The position numbers and the translations under genes are program-made. Under the pieces are notes generated by a model. It saw only the letters and a program-made list of their open reading frames with translations. It was not told where the DNA came from and made no database searches. A stretch of 64,000 bases of DNA from Brevipalpus yothersi (lineage: Eukaryota; Arthropoda; Arachnida; Trombidiformes; Tenuipalpidae), in the NCBI GenBank assembly GCA_003956705.1, contig QZCP01000823.1, positions 1 to 64,000 on the forward strand, read 5' to 3'. The number at the start of each line of letters is the position of its first letter. Position 1 is the first letter of the stretch. This document shows positions 11,509 through 36,950 of this stretch, piece after piece.

Positions 11509-11880
11509 TCACTTTCGTTTACGCTCAATTCTCGATGATTTGACAACACCTTGTCGGTGTGATTGTATTTCACCAAGTCGCTGTTGAATATTGTTGACCA
11601 CTTTAATTTCATCCGATGGCAGTGTTGCATATCGCATACGTGATCCCTTGATCATCATATAATCCGATTTTTCCTCCTCATACTGTCCATTTCTCAAATC
11701 AATCGGTTTCCGAAGAGTAACATCCACCACTTCAACATTCATATTGGCATCCACTTGTGTAATGGTACCGATCACTTGATGATCATTTTTCAGCTCGAAC
11801 CGCGCTTTTTGTCCGATCAATGTTTGCAGAAAGCACACCAAGGTTTTGGCCGCAATAGCTCTCTCTTTACCACTTTCCAT
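11509..11880 (-). CDS. LSM10: U7 snRNA-associated Sm-like protein LSm10
   Basis: A single exon of 123 aa from ATG 11880 to the stop after a basic RKRK tail. The N-terminus (KERAIAAKTLVCFLQTLIGQ) and the Sm1 region (ARFELKNDHQVIGTITQVDANMN) followed by Sm2 (YMMIKGSRMRYATLPSD) align with animal LSm10, as does the downstream helix NIQQRLGEI. Length equals the human protein. Known role: with LSm11 it replaces SmD1/SmD2 in the U7 snRNP ring, which cleaves replication-dependent histone pre-mRNAs at their 3' ends. The main alternative would be SmD1, but the linker and C-terminus (no RG-rich tail) argue for LSm10. Confidence 0.9.
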   Translation of the reverse strand: MESGKERAIAAKTLVCFLQTLIGQKARFELKNDHQVIGTITQVDANMNVEVVDVTLRKPIDLRNGQYEEEKSDYMMIKGSRMRYATLPSDEIKVVNNIQQRLGEIQSHRQGVVKSSRIERKRK

Positions 11881-12495
11881 GATGTGATAATAATAATAAT
11901 GTGGACAGGGAAGAAGCGCAAAGTAATCAAAATTCCAAAATTATAATCAACACACTGGTCACATACACACACAACACAAAGGTGTATATGTATATATTTA
12001 ACAGAACAAATAAATACCACAGACTTTTTCTTCTTCTCTGGATTTAATACACACACACAGCACACACACCACAGACGGTAATGATCAGACACACTTTCAA
12101 GTTCAAGAGCGATCCTGGGAGAGACGATATAACAAAGAAGGCGGTCAACCCACTCTCGAGAAATGCTCTCTCTCTTGATCGATAAAAGTTGCCAAAAAGA
12201 GGGAGAGAAAGATATTCCCGGTGTCTTTGATCTCTTTGGATGGGGGAGGAAGAGAGAGATGAGGATGGGGAGGATGAAAAAATTCTCTTAAATTAATCAC
12301 GATCTTGGTATAACTTGATTAGGTTCAACAGAATCGTTCCTCGAATACGACTTGATGAAGATGATCGAATACATACACATAGGCATATGAAAGTATTGGC
12401 TGATTAGTGATGATAACGTAAAAATTCCCACGCTAGGGGCTGACAATTGGATTCTCTCTCCCTTTTTTTGTTGGGATCCTTAGTGATGGTTAAAA

Positions 12496-12518
12496 ATTTA
12501 AATGATCATTTAAATGGT

Positions 12519-12565
<47 letters not shown>

Positions 12566-12714
12566 CGAAAAATTCTCACCCTCGTTAGGATGACGTGTGA
12601 TTAGAAACAAAGAAAGTTATACTCACAGTAAATTAGCACTGTGAGTTAATGTTAAAAATGTGCGTTCAAAGTAGGAGCCCTTAACGCCCATTGAACACTC
12701 AGTGTTCAACACTG
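12496..12714. repeat. Cluster of perfect palindromes and hairpins
   Basis: Four perfect inverted repeats occur in 220 bases: 12496-12515 (10-bp arms, no spacer), 12621-12629/12638-12646 (9-bp arms, 8-nt loop), 12691-12709 (9-bp arms around one base) and 12700-12714 (7-bp arms around one base, overlapping the previous). The (AG)n array lies between the first two. Confidence 0.85.
12521..12563. repeat. (AG)n microsatellite
   Basis: 43 bases of AG dinucleotides immediately beside a 20-bp perfect palindrome. Confidence 0.97.
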
Positions 12715-13334
12715 TTGCCTAGTGAATGCTGAATGCTGGCTGAATGAGCTCTACTCTTTGCTTCCAATCGTCTAGACGTTGGGAAAAGAGATGTGAATGG
12801 AAGAGTTTCTCTCTCTTTTTCATTGAGAGAGAAGAGAGAGAAAAATTCTAAGCGCGTGTAGGGAATGTAGAGAATGGCGGAGAATGTCTGTGCAATGTCA
12901 GTCGCCATCTTAACAATTACCGAGTCGATGCTAACTACTACCACTGGAAGCGGTTGTTTTAATTCTAGACATGAAAAAAGTTGAGCATCATCTCCAGCAT
13001 CCATGAGTATTCCTTAACATCCATTGGCTATGACCGCATCAGCTCTCATCTCTCTGAGGGAAGTTTTCGTCAGGAGAGAAAAAGTTTCATTGATGAGTGA
13101 ATCAAGTGCCGAAACATTGTTTCGTTAGATGTTGACATTGATAAAATGAATAATCATCTAGAATTGTATGCATGAAATGGAGCTTTTAAGTTTAAGTAGT
13201 GATACAAAAGTAAGATGAGGAATGTGTGTGTAAAACATATTTTTCTCTCTTTTCGTTGGAAAAAGAAAAATGGATGTTGCAATTTTCAAAACGGTCAAAA
13301 TCAATCTCAAGATTGAAGATAAAATTGAATTGGA

Positions 13335-15498
13335 TTACATGAAAGTATTGTCATCGTTTTCATCGTTAAGAGTAGTTTTTTGAACTGTATTCGATTGACT
13401 TTGAAACAGTTCTCGTATGAGTGCCGATTTTTCTCGTTCGAGTATTGTGATTTTTTCACTTTTTATGCCAACCTCTTCGGTAAGCTGTCTATTTTGCTCT
13501 TTCAAACGCTGTATGGCAGCATTATTGAGGACTTCTTGTCGATTAATATCGTAACCGATCAGCTGAGGATTGCCAAGATTAGGTCTTGTGGCCAGATTCA
13601 TGTGGAGAGGGAATCCTCTTGAATTGTCCATCAACGATGCTAAATGCTGATTAACGGTGAGAATTCTAGCTGCCTGGAAATTTATTCGCTCCTGATTGGC
13701 GTCCAGTGAATAATCCCCGTTTCGAGTGGCCGCTTGACCAAAAAGACGCATTTTGTTCTGGATCATACTGATACTTCTCACATACCATTGTCGAGCTTTT
13801 TCCACCATATCCAGTCCTTGGGCAAGCAATTCTTTCTCTTGTTCAAATTGTTGGAGTCTTTTGAGAGTATTTATGTCAATTCCATGCGAAACAGTGTGTC
13901 GTCTCTCTTCTCGTCTTCTGGCATGACTTTTTCTGACCAAAGAATAATTGGAAACATTCACTTCGCCATTATTGAAGCCCCATTCTTCATCTGGACTGTG
14001 GCTACTGTTAGGAGCTACTTTGGGTACTGTACTTATTCTCGGAATATTAGCGTACGGAATTGGCCCAGAAGTTGAGTTGTCTTGAGATGCATTGTTTGAA
14101 TTATTTGAATTGGTGATCGATGAACTTTTCTGTATCACACTGTTACGCCAATCTTTCAACAAATTGATTATTTTACTTCGCATCGGTACCTTGGTACTGG
14201 TTGTTGAGGATGTTTTATCATCTCTTAGCAATTTCGGATCACTACTACTATGGCGAATCTGAGTTTCATTAGCACCTTGTCCTCCTTTGTTTTGACCATT
14301 TGAACCAATCCGATCGCTACTTTGACCATTTTGAGAGGATCGAAGTTGAGGCATACTTTTTGTACGATCAAGTCCGCCATTTTCTGGTGTTGATTCATCA
14401 AATGAATGTGATTTTTGAGTTCTAGAATTGAGTTGCAATGAGTACATTGTGGCTCCGGAAGACACTGAAGGTGGACCGGCTTGAGTGTTAGATCTGATTG
14501 ATGGCTCTCGAATCATTGGTGGAGAATTTTGACGAGGTAATATTCGATAATATTCCGCTGTCCTCAGATCGGTACCATTCAGATGGAGATCAAATCGTGG
14601 AACAGTCGAGTATACAGATTCTCTTAATTGCTGTGATTCAGCCAGTATTTGATGCCTATTAACGTAACATGGCTCCGGAAGAATGCGTGGAATCGGTTGG
14701 TAGGGTGAATGATGAAACGATTGATTGGGTCGAGAAAGTTCACGATGATTGGGATGAGGATGCTGATTGATTATGGTTGAATTTGAATTTGAATTTGTGT
14801 TCGATGTGATCGAAGATGGCGATGGTGATGCTGATAGTAGGCACAATTTGATTGCTCCACAAAAGCTATCAAAATCTATCAGCTCATTGGCGGTTTGAAC
14901 GGATTGCAAACAATTAATCAGACCTTTGGGTACTTTTGGATCACACTCGATGGCTTTCCATCGTGATTCAAGTTCCGATATTTTAATGAAACCAGTATTA
15001 TTTTCATCCAAAAGTTCAAAAAGTTTACACAAAGATGTGATGAACATCTCAGGCAGACCATGAGTTGAGGATGCTGAACGTTGTGGCCTCGGTGGTGGTA
15101 ATGGCGGTTGACCCATCATTTGGACAGTAGAATTGTTGTTGTTGCCATTGTTGTTACTACCGGTATTGGTAGAATTACAATTAGCACCGGATGCTTGCGG
15201 TTGATCCAAAGGTGGTTGCATGGCTTTCTTTTTTCTCTTCTTCTTTTGGAGCGGAAAAAAGTTTACCAAAACTTTTAGCGCCTGCAGTTGATTGCACTTA
15301 AAACTGAGGCCAAAATGAAGTGGTATAACATTTGTAATGAGATCACATTTTGTTCAAATGAATATTCAGAATTCAAAATTGAATTTGAGGAGTCAAATTT
15401 AAACTACACACACAAAATTATTCAATACTGGCAAAACAGTATGTTAAAAATAATATAAAATCAACAAGCCGTCAACCTTATTCTCACCTGTTGGCCAT
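13335..15498 (-). CDS. Suppressor APC domain-containing protein (SAPCD2-like)
   Basis: The main exon (13335 up to about 15303) encodes an EF-hand-like SAPC domain near its N-terminus (GLPEMFITSLCKLFELLDENNTGF.. then ..SELESRWK.. and ..IDFDSFCGAIKLCLL), a long Ser/Asn-rich linker, a conserved helix (LKRLQQFEQEKELLAQGLDMVEKARQWYV region) and a C-terminal coiled coil starting RLKEQNRQL. The proposed model joins an 11-nt first coding exon, 15498-15488 (ATGGCCAACAG|GTGAGA, strong Kozak context), to 15303-13335 (CTCAG|TTTTAAG). Phases match and the frame stays open, giving 659 aa. The simpler alternative starts at ATG 15221 (628 aa). Known role: mammalian SAPCD2 is a cortical polarity and spindle-orientation factor that antagonises LGN. 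The function here is inferred from that domain only. Confidence 0.8.
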
Positions 15499-15822
15499 CC
15501 TAGGCTGTGGTCAGAGCGGCGCTCGGGGGCTGAAAAAGTTCCACAGATCAAGTTCTGACAAGAGAGAGAGAGAGAGAGAGAAACACTCTCAGGCCACTTT
15601 CATATTATTATCACCGATAGATTCTGTAAGATAAGGGAAAATTTGAAGATGAAGAGTGGTGAGAGAACAATCGGATGTGTAAGTAATTACAGTACACCAA
15701 TTTATTTGGTAGAAAATATATTTTTTTTCAGTGAATAATTTTCATTCTTGATAATTTTTGTATCAAGAACAATCAGGGCATGTGTGTATATATATAATTT
15801 TGAAAGAATAGAATGAGGTTGA
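15499..15822 (-). promoter_or_regulatory. Upstream region of the SAPCD2-like gene
   Basis: A short GC-rich patch (15511-15530) directly precedes the proposed first exon and is a likely core promoter. A (AG)n array occupies 15561-15581. The SLC35A polyadenylation signal lies at 15701-15706. Confidence 0.4.
15701..15706 (-). promoter_or_regulatory. Polyadenylation signal AATAAA
   Basis: TTTATT on the plus strand, i.e. AATAAA on the minus strand, 117 bases past the stop codon of the SLC35A transporter. Confidence 0.55.
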
Positions 15823-17122
15823 TCAACAAGGATTACCGGATGATTGGGGTGAAAATTGTTTTGCATACAAAAATACAGAAAATATGACGAGAAATGCGCC
15901 GGACATAAATTGTCCGGTAGGATGAAAGTCCAAATAGTAAGCGGACACAACACAAGATAAAACTATGGCCAAAGAAGTTGCGAATCCTTTCAATATGTTA
16001 TCAGCATACTTCACTACTACGGCACAGATAAGGCCACCACCAGCTTGAAGAATGATCACAGTCCATGTAAGAAGGGTGTAACCAAAGAAAAAGCCCTTCT
16101 CTTCGATCACAGATAGATCAGTAAATAGAATTGCAAGCACTCCAAAAACGATTGATAATGAGCTCATCTGAACATTACGAATCCAAAGTGATACTTCAGC
16201 AGTTCCTTTGAGAATTTTTTCAAAATATACTCCCGCAAAACCTGAGAGGGAGAATAATATGATTGAGTGTAATGTAATTAAGGTGTTGATGAGAAACAAT
16301 GTATCAACATCTTCTTACCGGAAAGGAAGCAAGCAATGAGAATGGCCATAAATCCAATGAAAGGCTTTTGAACATTATTGTTTGTGGAAGTTTTGCCGGA
16401 AACTTGCTGCGCTTGAACCAAGGCAACACCGGCAAAAAGTAATACAAGAGCTAGCCATTGATGAGGAAACAGACGTTTTCTCAACATAACTACTGAGAAT
16501 ATTGCAGTGGTTAATATTTTCAGTTGATAAGTGATTTGACATGTGGCCGCATCCAAATGAGTGGCACCAACAAATATCAAATTATTTTGAATATAATAAA
16601 CTATGGAAGGAACTGCGACCTTAAAGGTGTCTATTGGCTTTTTGATTATCAATTCGTTCATAGTCTGCCAAGTCTTGAGAATAGAGCCTTTGGAGAAGAA
16701 GGAAAAGAGAAAAAAAAGAGGAATGAGATAAAAAAAGTCATTAACACATACTCTCTCTCTTTCTCTCTAGTAATCAAAAAATCATTGAAGATTATCAACA
16801 GTCAACGACACTTTTCAATTGCGATTATATATTTACCTTGCTCTACGAATACCATGAATACACAAGTGAGAAGTTTCATGACCTCTGAGACCACAACAGC
16901 TGTTGAGGTTATGTAAAGATCTTTTTGAGTTCTTGACATTCTCATCAACAAATTGAGTGAACAATTTTGAATTGTGAGCACAAATAGAGAGCCATATTTA
17001 AGGAATGCACGATTATTCGGTGGAACATTGCGAGATACTTTTGAATCCCTCTCTTTATCGGTTATCTCTTGTCGATGTCCCACAGGTAGGAGTAAAAAGC
17101 CATCATCTTTTTTACCATCCAT
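15823..17122 (-). CDS. Golgi nucleotide-sugar transporter, SLC35A family (UDP-Gal/UDP-GlcNAc type)
   Basis: Three exons, 17122-16837, 16687-16319 and 16241-15823, join in phase 1 at both introns and encode 357 aa. Splice sites: CAAG|GTAAAT, CTCCAAAG|GC, TCCG|GTAAGA, CTCTCAG|GT. Diagnostic segments are YIQNNLIFVGATHLDAATCQITYQLKI split across helix 4-5, LRKRLFPHQW, FAGVYFEKILKG..SLWIRNVQ, and GGGLICAVVVKYADNILKGFATS, all typical of SLC35A2/A3. About ten hydrophobic segments are present. Known role: antiport of UDP-galactose, UDP-GlcNAc or CMP-sialic acid for nucleoside monophosphate across the Golgi membrane, feeding glycosyltransferases. Substrate cannot be fixed from sequence. The N-terminal cytosolic segment is longer than in human SLC35A3. 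An in-frame GTG further upstream is not a eukaryotic start. Confidence 0.92.
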
Positions 17123-20100
17123 ACTGGAAGCCACACACACAAGATTGATTGGATATTATTACAAACAATTATATTAGCTGCCTCCCAAAATTGGGCATGA
17201 AACAACCCAAGTCATCTGGGAAAACAAGAAGAAACATTCAAATCAGTACTGTTATTGTGTATGATCAATATGGTAACTGAGCACAAATTGTGTTGCCGAT
17301 CTTACTTACCTAATCATTTTCTGTGATGAAATGATGAATTTTTCGAGCTGTCAATCTGAAATCAAAACACACATAAATATTATTAAATGATGACAATGAT
17401 GATTATCGGTGTATGTTGGTTGGAAAACAATTCCAATATTAAACAACAAGCAACCTCGAGCTGATCAACATGCTACAAAAAAGATGACACACATTACCTA
17501 CATACATGTGAATGAGATGTATTAAAAAACACTGTCAATCGATATGCTAAGCATCAGCTCTACTACTACACACTTGATTAATAAATCAAATCTAATTTAG
17601 ATACAGAAACAGATGGTATAACATTAAGTGGTACACAAAAACACACAAGCGATGAGACGTTGGCAAAGAAGCCGGTTGAAGCTGATAGAGAAAGATGCTG
17701 GACTCAGTATCAAGTACAAAATGGTAACAGTTTAAAGTTCTAAAGTTGATAGAACTTGTGAGATAAAATTGGTTTTGGACATTCTGGACAGGAAAAGGAT
17801 CAATTTTAATGAAAACCCTGTATGTAACCCCATAATCATTAATACACCAATACTCACTTTCTGTTCACAATGATGATTAGTGATGATCTGAAATGACTCT
17901 GATTGTGTGGTGTGAGATGATTGTAGCAATACACTAATAAGGAGCACGAAGTGTCATTGAAATTACTTCCGATTGATTGTTATCTTGCACAAATAAAGTG
18001 AGAAAGAAAGAAAAGAGAGCGAAAGAGAGTAGTTCCGATGTGCCACCAGCATCTTTATCAGTATTTTTTTCGAGATCACTTGAGAAAAGAGAGAGAGAAG
18101 AGTAGTTTCCGAGATGTCATTTATGCTATTTTTTTTTGCTGATGAGTCGCTCATGGTTAAACTAGTCAACATTGGGAAATGTTTCCCACAATTCTTAATC
18201 ACTCGGGGGCTCACCATGATTGTTACTGGAATTACAGCTCGTAAACAGAATAGATTATTTCAATATTTTGCACCGGAAATAGTTTCACATTGTCTTTTCT
18301 GGTTATAAGAGGATTAGAGACACTCAGTTGTAAGAGGAGTGATTGGAATGATCCTTTTCTCTGATGGACTTCACGATGTATCCATAGAAAACTCCTCGAA
18401 CGCTAGAAATTATTAATATAAACCTCTATCAAACTTAAATAATAAGCTGTGAACATGTAAAGTTATTTAAGGTGAAAAATCAGCATTTTTTCAAATCCCC
18501 ACCATCACTCCAAAATCTAATCATACAACAAAATACAACATGTGCCCAAAATGTGTCCACCCTTTTAAATATTATTCGAGAAGAATTAGTCTGTTAGTGC
18601 AGGGAAGAGTCAGGAAACTATCAACGTATGGCTGAAAATTTGATTGAGAATTGGAGAAAAGGACTGAGAGAATAAAAATTGCAGAAAAAGTTTCCTCACA
18701 ATCGTTGGCACCCCGACTAATTTGCATAAAATCTAAGGAATCAATTTTTTGAGATCAATCGGGTCTAGTTAACCAGATGTTTGAGACAATGAAGTTTCTT
18801 TCTTGTTGATTCATTATAGCTCTATCTGAGATAAATTAGGATATTCTGTAGGAAGCTTCTTCAATGATTCACTTTATTAAGCTAGATAGTCAACTTGGAT
18901 GTGAATTTGCTTCATAATCCGAATTCGTAGAATTGGATGATCTCGGAGAAGGAAAACTCTTCCTGATGATAAATGAAACATTTATCTATCCTTCATATTT
19001 TTAATTATTTTCTTAACACTTGTCCAGGTCTGCAATAAAGTACCGCCTTGAGGTTTGGGGACAACTTTTGACTTACTGCCGGAAAGTAAAAGGTCAAGAA
19101 AACCTACAAAAAATGTCACTTTTTGTCCAAAATTTTATCAAATAAAGTTGATGAAATATATCACTTTCACCCTGAGCATATTCATAGCGGTATATATCAT
19201 CGTTGACTTACTTCCCTCAGGATCAGATTTTCTTCTTTCTCTCTCTCTCTTTTGGAGTTTTTCAAAAGATGAAAGACCTCATCTATAATCTTTCCTCGGC
19301 CTCTTGGCAATGCATTCTGCCCAGGAATTCGCTTAATTTGTTGGATTAACAATTGTCATGATCACTATCATGAAGATTATCGAAAAACAAGACCTCAAGG
19401 AGCGATGGTTTCATTGTAAAATACACCGATCAAGACATCAGTACAGTAGCCATGCAGAGATAAAAGTATAAAAGTATGTTATTTTCCTCAATAATTAAAT
19501 AATAAAAATATATCATCAATCTCTCATCTCACAGAATTTGTACATGAAACAGTTTGGTTAACGAACATCAGTCCCAACAACAAATTAATTCGATCAGAAG
19601 TCAATTGATATGTGATGATCAAATTCCGACATTAAACTGATGTTAATCCGTAACCGAATTACTAAAACATGTATTAAGTGGCAGTAATTAATTTGATTGA
19701 GCTCACTTTGGGCAATCCAATTTTAGCGGGGAAATTTTTCATCTTGCACGTGAAATCCATCGAAAAGCAACGGAAAATCTCCTCTCTCTCTATCACTTTG
19801 TATACATAATTGTGATTTCTTCTAGTGAGGATTATCATTTACCAGATCTCAGAGGCTCAAATATTATTATTCAATTTTGAGTGTCCTTTTAAGCTTGGCC
19901 TTCGAAAGATTCTTCCTCAATCAACGAGCCACTATTTTCTCTTAGGCGAAACAGTGAAGATGAGTTCAAAAATACATGAGATCTTTCTTTTGATTAGTGA
20001 TCAACAATAAAAGGAACATCGTTTGGAATACTAGAATTACCCTTCAATTTTGATCCAAACAAAAGTCAAATAACAGTTCTTAATCATGGACAACATTCAA

Positions 20101-20670
20101 CACCATTCAAGAAGAAGATAGTGATGAGTTGAAATACATGGCTATATTTCAAATATATTTCAAATTTCAAATAGAGATAATCGAAGTGAGCGAGAAAATG
20201 AGAGAAAATTTTTCTCTCAATTTTCAGCAATCAAGACAAAAAAGTTTCTACTATATTTTTCGAATAGAATTTTGAGGAAAACTTTTTCCAATTATTTGTT
20301 ATTTTTTGGATTAAATGAAACATAGAAGAAAAGGCGAAAAATAATCATCTCATGTGACTTGATTTCAACTCGAAAAAGATTCATCATGAAATAATCCACT
20401 CTCGATTTTCATTCACCTTGGCATTGATACCTCATACCTCTTTATGTCTTACACCACTCACACCAATTTTGTACTGCCAACTGAACATAATATTTTCATG
20501 TCAAAAAATGGACAAAGAAAGGAATTATCCATCATTTAGATTGACATGCAAATTAATACTTAGCGCCACTGGGTGACTAGAGTGTTGACCAGCGTTATTC
20601 ATCTCGGAAAATCCGAAATCAAGCTTCTGGAATCATGGGTAAGACCATGAAGAACCGGTCAGTTAACAAG

Positions 20671-20674
<4 letters not shown>

Positions 20675-20753
<79 letters not shown>

Positions 20754-20769
20754 NNNNNNNNNNNNNNNN

Positions 20770-20824
<55 letters not shown>
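20675..20824. repeat. (GA)n microsatellite with internal assembly gap
   Basis: GA dinucleotides from 20675 to 20753, then 16 N (20754-20769), then GA again to 20824. The true length is unknown. Confidence 0.97.
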
Positions 20825-20827
<3 letters not shown>

Positions 20828-21657
20828 ACTCATTATATGAATGATGATGAGAACAATTTCAAAGCGTATATTTCAGATGCTAACAACCTATCTGTATTCT
20901 CCTTATTTTGTACACTGTAACCGTGTACACTTTCAACGTATCTTAGGGAATTTATTTAATTGAAGCACATTTCTCAAACAATATATCTGACGATCAAGAG
21001 ACATAACAGGCTTGACCGAAATAGAAATTGGTGTAAAAATAGGATAGTTCAGAGAAAACTTTTCACGCTATCTATCGTGATCAGTCTCAGAGGCTGGGAC
21101 AGTGTTGACACCATGGAATATACAATGTACATGTGTATGTATATGTATGTAGTCTTAGTTGTTTAACAATCAGAATTTTTGAATCAGAATTCGGCTCAGA
21201 TCATCACACAGATAATATGAAAAAAGTTTCAATAGACGGAACGAACTCATCTAGAATTGAGAGAGATTTACCCTACCTCCTGGATAACTAATTAATCAAT
21301 CAACAATGCAATTTTTACCCATATAAAAGATAGAATCACGATTGTATGAAACAAAAATTTTGCTGGATTATCGCATTGATTTCTCAATATTTCGTCTCAG
21401 GCCCAATATGATTGGCAAGATTGAGAAATCTTCAAAACTCAACAAACCGGGCCATCCATTGGGTCTTTCCGATCATGGCCTTTCGTAGCCCAGAGGTTAG
21501 ATCCCATCAAAATTCGGGGGAAGAGGGTCATTCTGGTTCCAATGCATCTTACAGATCAGATAAATTTGGGAATTTGAAATGATGATGATGCTGGAGGAAT
21601 GGACCAAGATTTCACTTGAACGTTGTAACGTTTCACTGTCTTTCAGTGTCTTTCATC

Positions 21658-21683
21658 GCTCCCGGAACGCAATTTTCGGGAGC
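21658..21683. repeat. Hairpin upstream of fatty acid synthase
   Basis: Perfect 7-bp inverted repeat (arms 21658-21664 and 21677-21683, 12-nt loop), about 320 bases upstream of the synthase start codon, in the only GC-rich patch nearby. Confidence 0.5.
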
Positions 21684-22003
21684 AACGCATGGCTCCTGAG
21701 CGGTAAGCTTCTCCATACATTCCCATCGATCGGCTGAAACTAAGTTCAGATGAATCGAGACGTGAATTCGATGATGATCAATTGAGTACCATCATTGATA
21801 TCACAGTCATGTTGAAAAATTTATCACTACCTACCAATTGTTTATGAGTGAGAAGGAGAGAAAAGTAATAAACAATTTTATTTTAATTAAAGATACATTT
21901 TCTTTTTTTCATCGTCAATTCTGTGTTTTTGTGTTCCTATTTCATTATTGACACATTCGATAAAGTTCACACACACTCATATCACCCATAAGCCACCAAC
22001 ACG

Positions 22004-36189
<14,186 letters not shown>

Positions 36190-36366
36190 TGCTTCCGTTC
36201 CAAAGCATCCGATGTTAATCACTTTTACTCTCACTTTCTCTCTCTTCTTACATTCATTTTGGTTGAAATTCACTCAAGATATTCAATTTCATGGAAATTT
36301 TCCGGAGCCACATAAATTGTTATCAGTATAAGTTCCATTCGATATTTCTTCAAATTTTTTGTTCCA

Positions 36367-36372
36367 AATAAA
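36367..36372 (+). promoter_or_regulatory. Polyadenylation signal AATAAA
   Basis: Canonical hexamer 178 bases after the fatty acid synthase stop codon. Confidence 0.6.
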
Positions 36373-36950
36373 CATTACTTTTCGAACAGAGGTGTCATAT
36401 TGATCATTTGACTAGCTACCGACAAACAGTGTCTATCAGGGATCATTTAATGAGCTGATTGAGGGAGATAACTGTTGATAAACAAAATACAAATGAAAAT
36501 ATCATTCCTTCTCGCATTATCAATTTACATTGACTGATAGCTATTCAAATCATCAAGTGTACTCGAGCCATTTGATGATGACTGTCTAGTAGTCTGAATA
36601 TTTGCTTTGAAGAAACGCGACTTGATAAATTTGAGATCATGATCAATATGTAAGTAATGTCAATGTTTTTTTAATTGAATGTTTGGAAGAGCAAAAATAG
36701 CAAGTAGCAAAGCGAAAAAAAAAAATCTCAAGAACAATCCAAAAAATTGAGATTGAGGTATTGAGGAATGGGATTCTATATAGAATCGAAAAAACAATTG
36801 GGAATACATTGTCATAATGGCACTTGGGAAAAAGGGAAAGAGAGAGAAAGAGACAAAAAATTGAGAAACATCAAAATAGCAAATAAATCAAACGAGTGGC
36901 GAAGAGAAATCATGTCATAACTATATACAATTGAGATTTGAGGTCATTTT
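36373..36950. other. Intergenic between converging genes
   Basis: AT-rich sequence between the 3' ends of the fatty acid synthase (+) and the bZIP-like gene (-). Purine-rich patch around 36830-36860; nothing else recognised. Confidence 0.6.

Larger units (their letters stand above)
11881..13334. other. Intergenic with palindrome cluster and AG array
   Basis: The spacer between LSM10 and the SAPCD2-like gene. It holds a 20-bp perfect palindrome (12496-12515), a 43-bp (AG)n array (12521-12563), a hairpin (12621-12646) and two overlapping palindromes (12691-12714). AAGATGGCG on the minus strand (12904-12912) resembles a YY1 site or start-codon context. The open frame starting at 13004 (-) matches nothing I recognise. 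Confidence 0.5.
17123..22003. other. Long intergenic region, no gene seen
   Basis: About 4.9 kb of AT-rich sequence with no frame showing domain similarity. It contains the largest GA array with an N gap (20675-20824). The final few hundred bases are the likely fatty acid synthase promoter: a hairpin with GCTCCCG/CGGGAGC arms at 21658-21683, the direct repeat AACGTTGTAACGTT just before it (about 21619-21632), and a splice-donor-like GCG|GTAAGC near 21700 that could end a non-coding first exon. Confidence 0.5.

Noticed and set aside
12699..13004. 101-aa minus-strand frame starting MDAGDD
   Set aside because: It begins with a genuine ATG, but shows no recognisable domain and ends in low-complexity sequence; retained only as a weak motif finding.
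20635..20844. Arg-Glu and Leu-Ser repeat proteins over GA/CT arrays here and elsewhere
   Set aside because: Direct translations of microsatellites without any flanking coding support.
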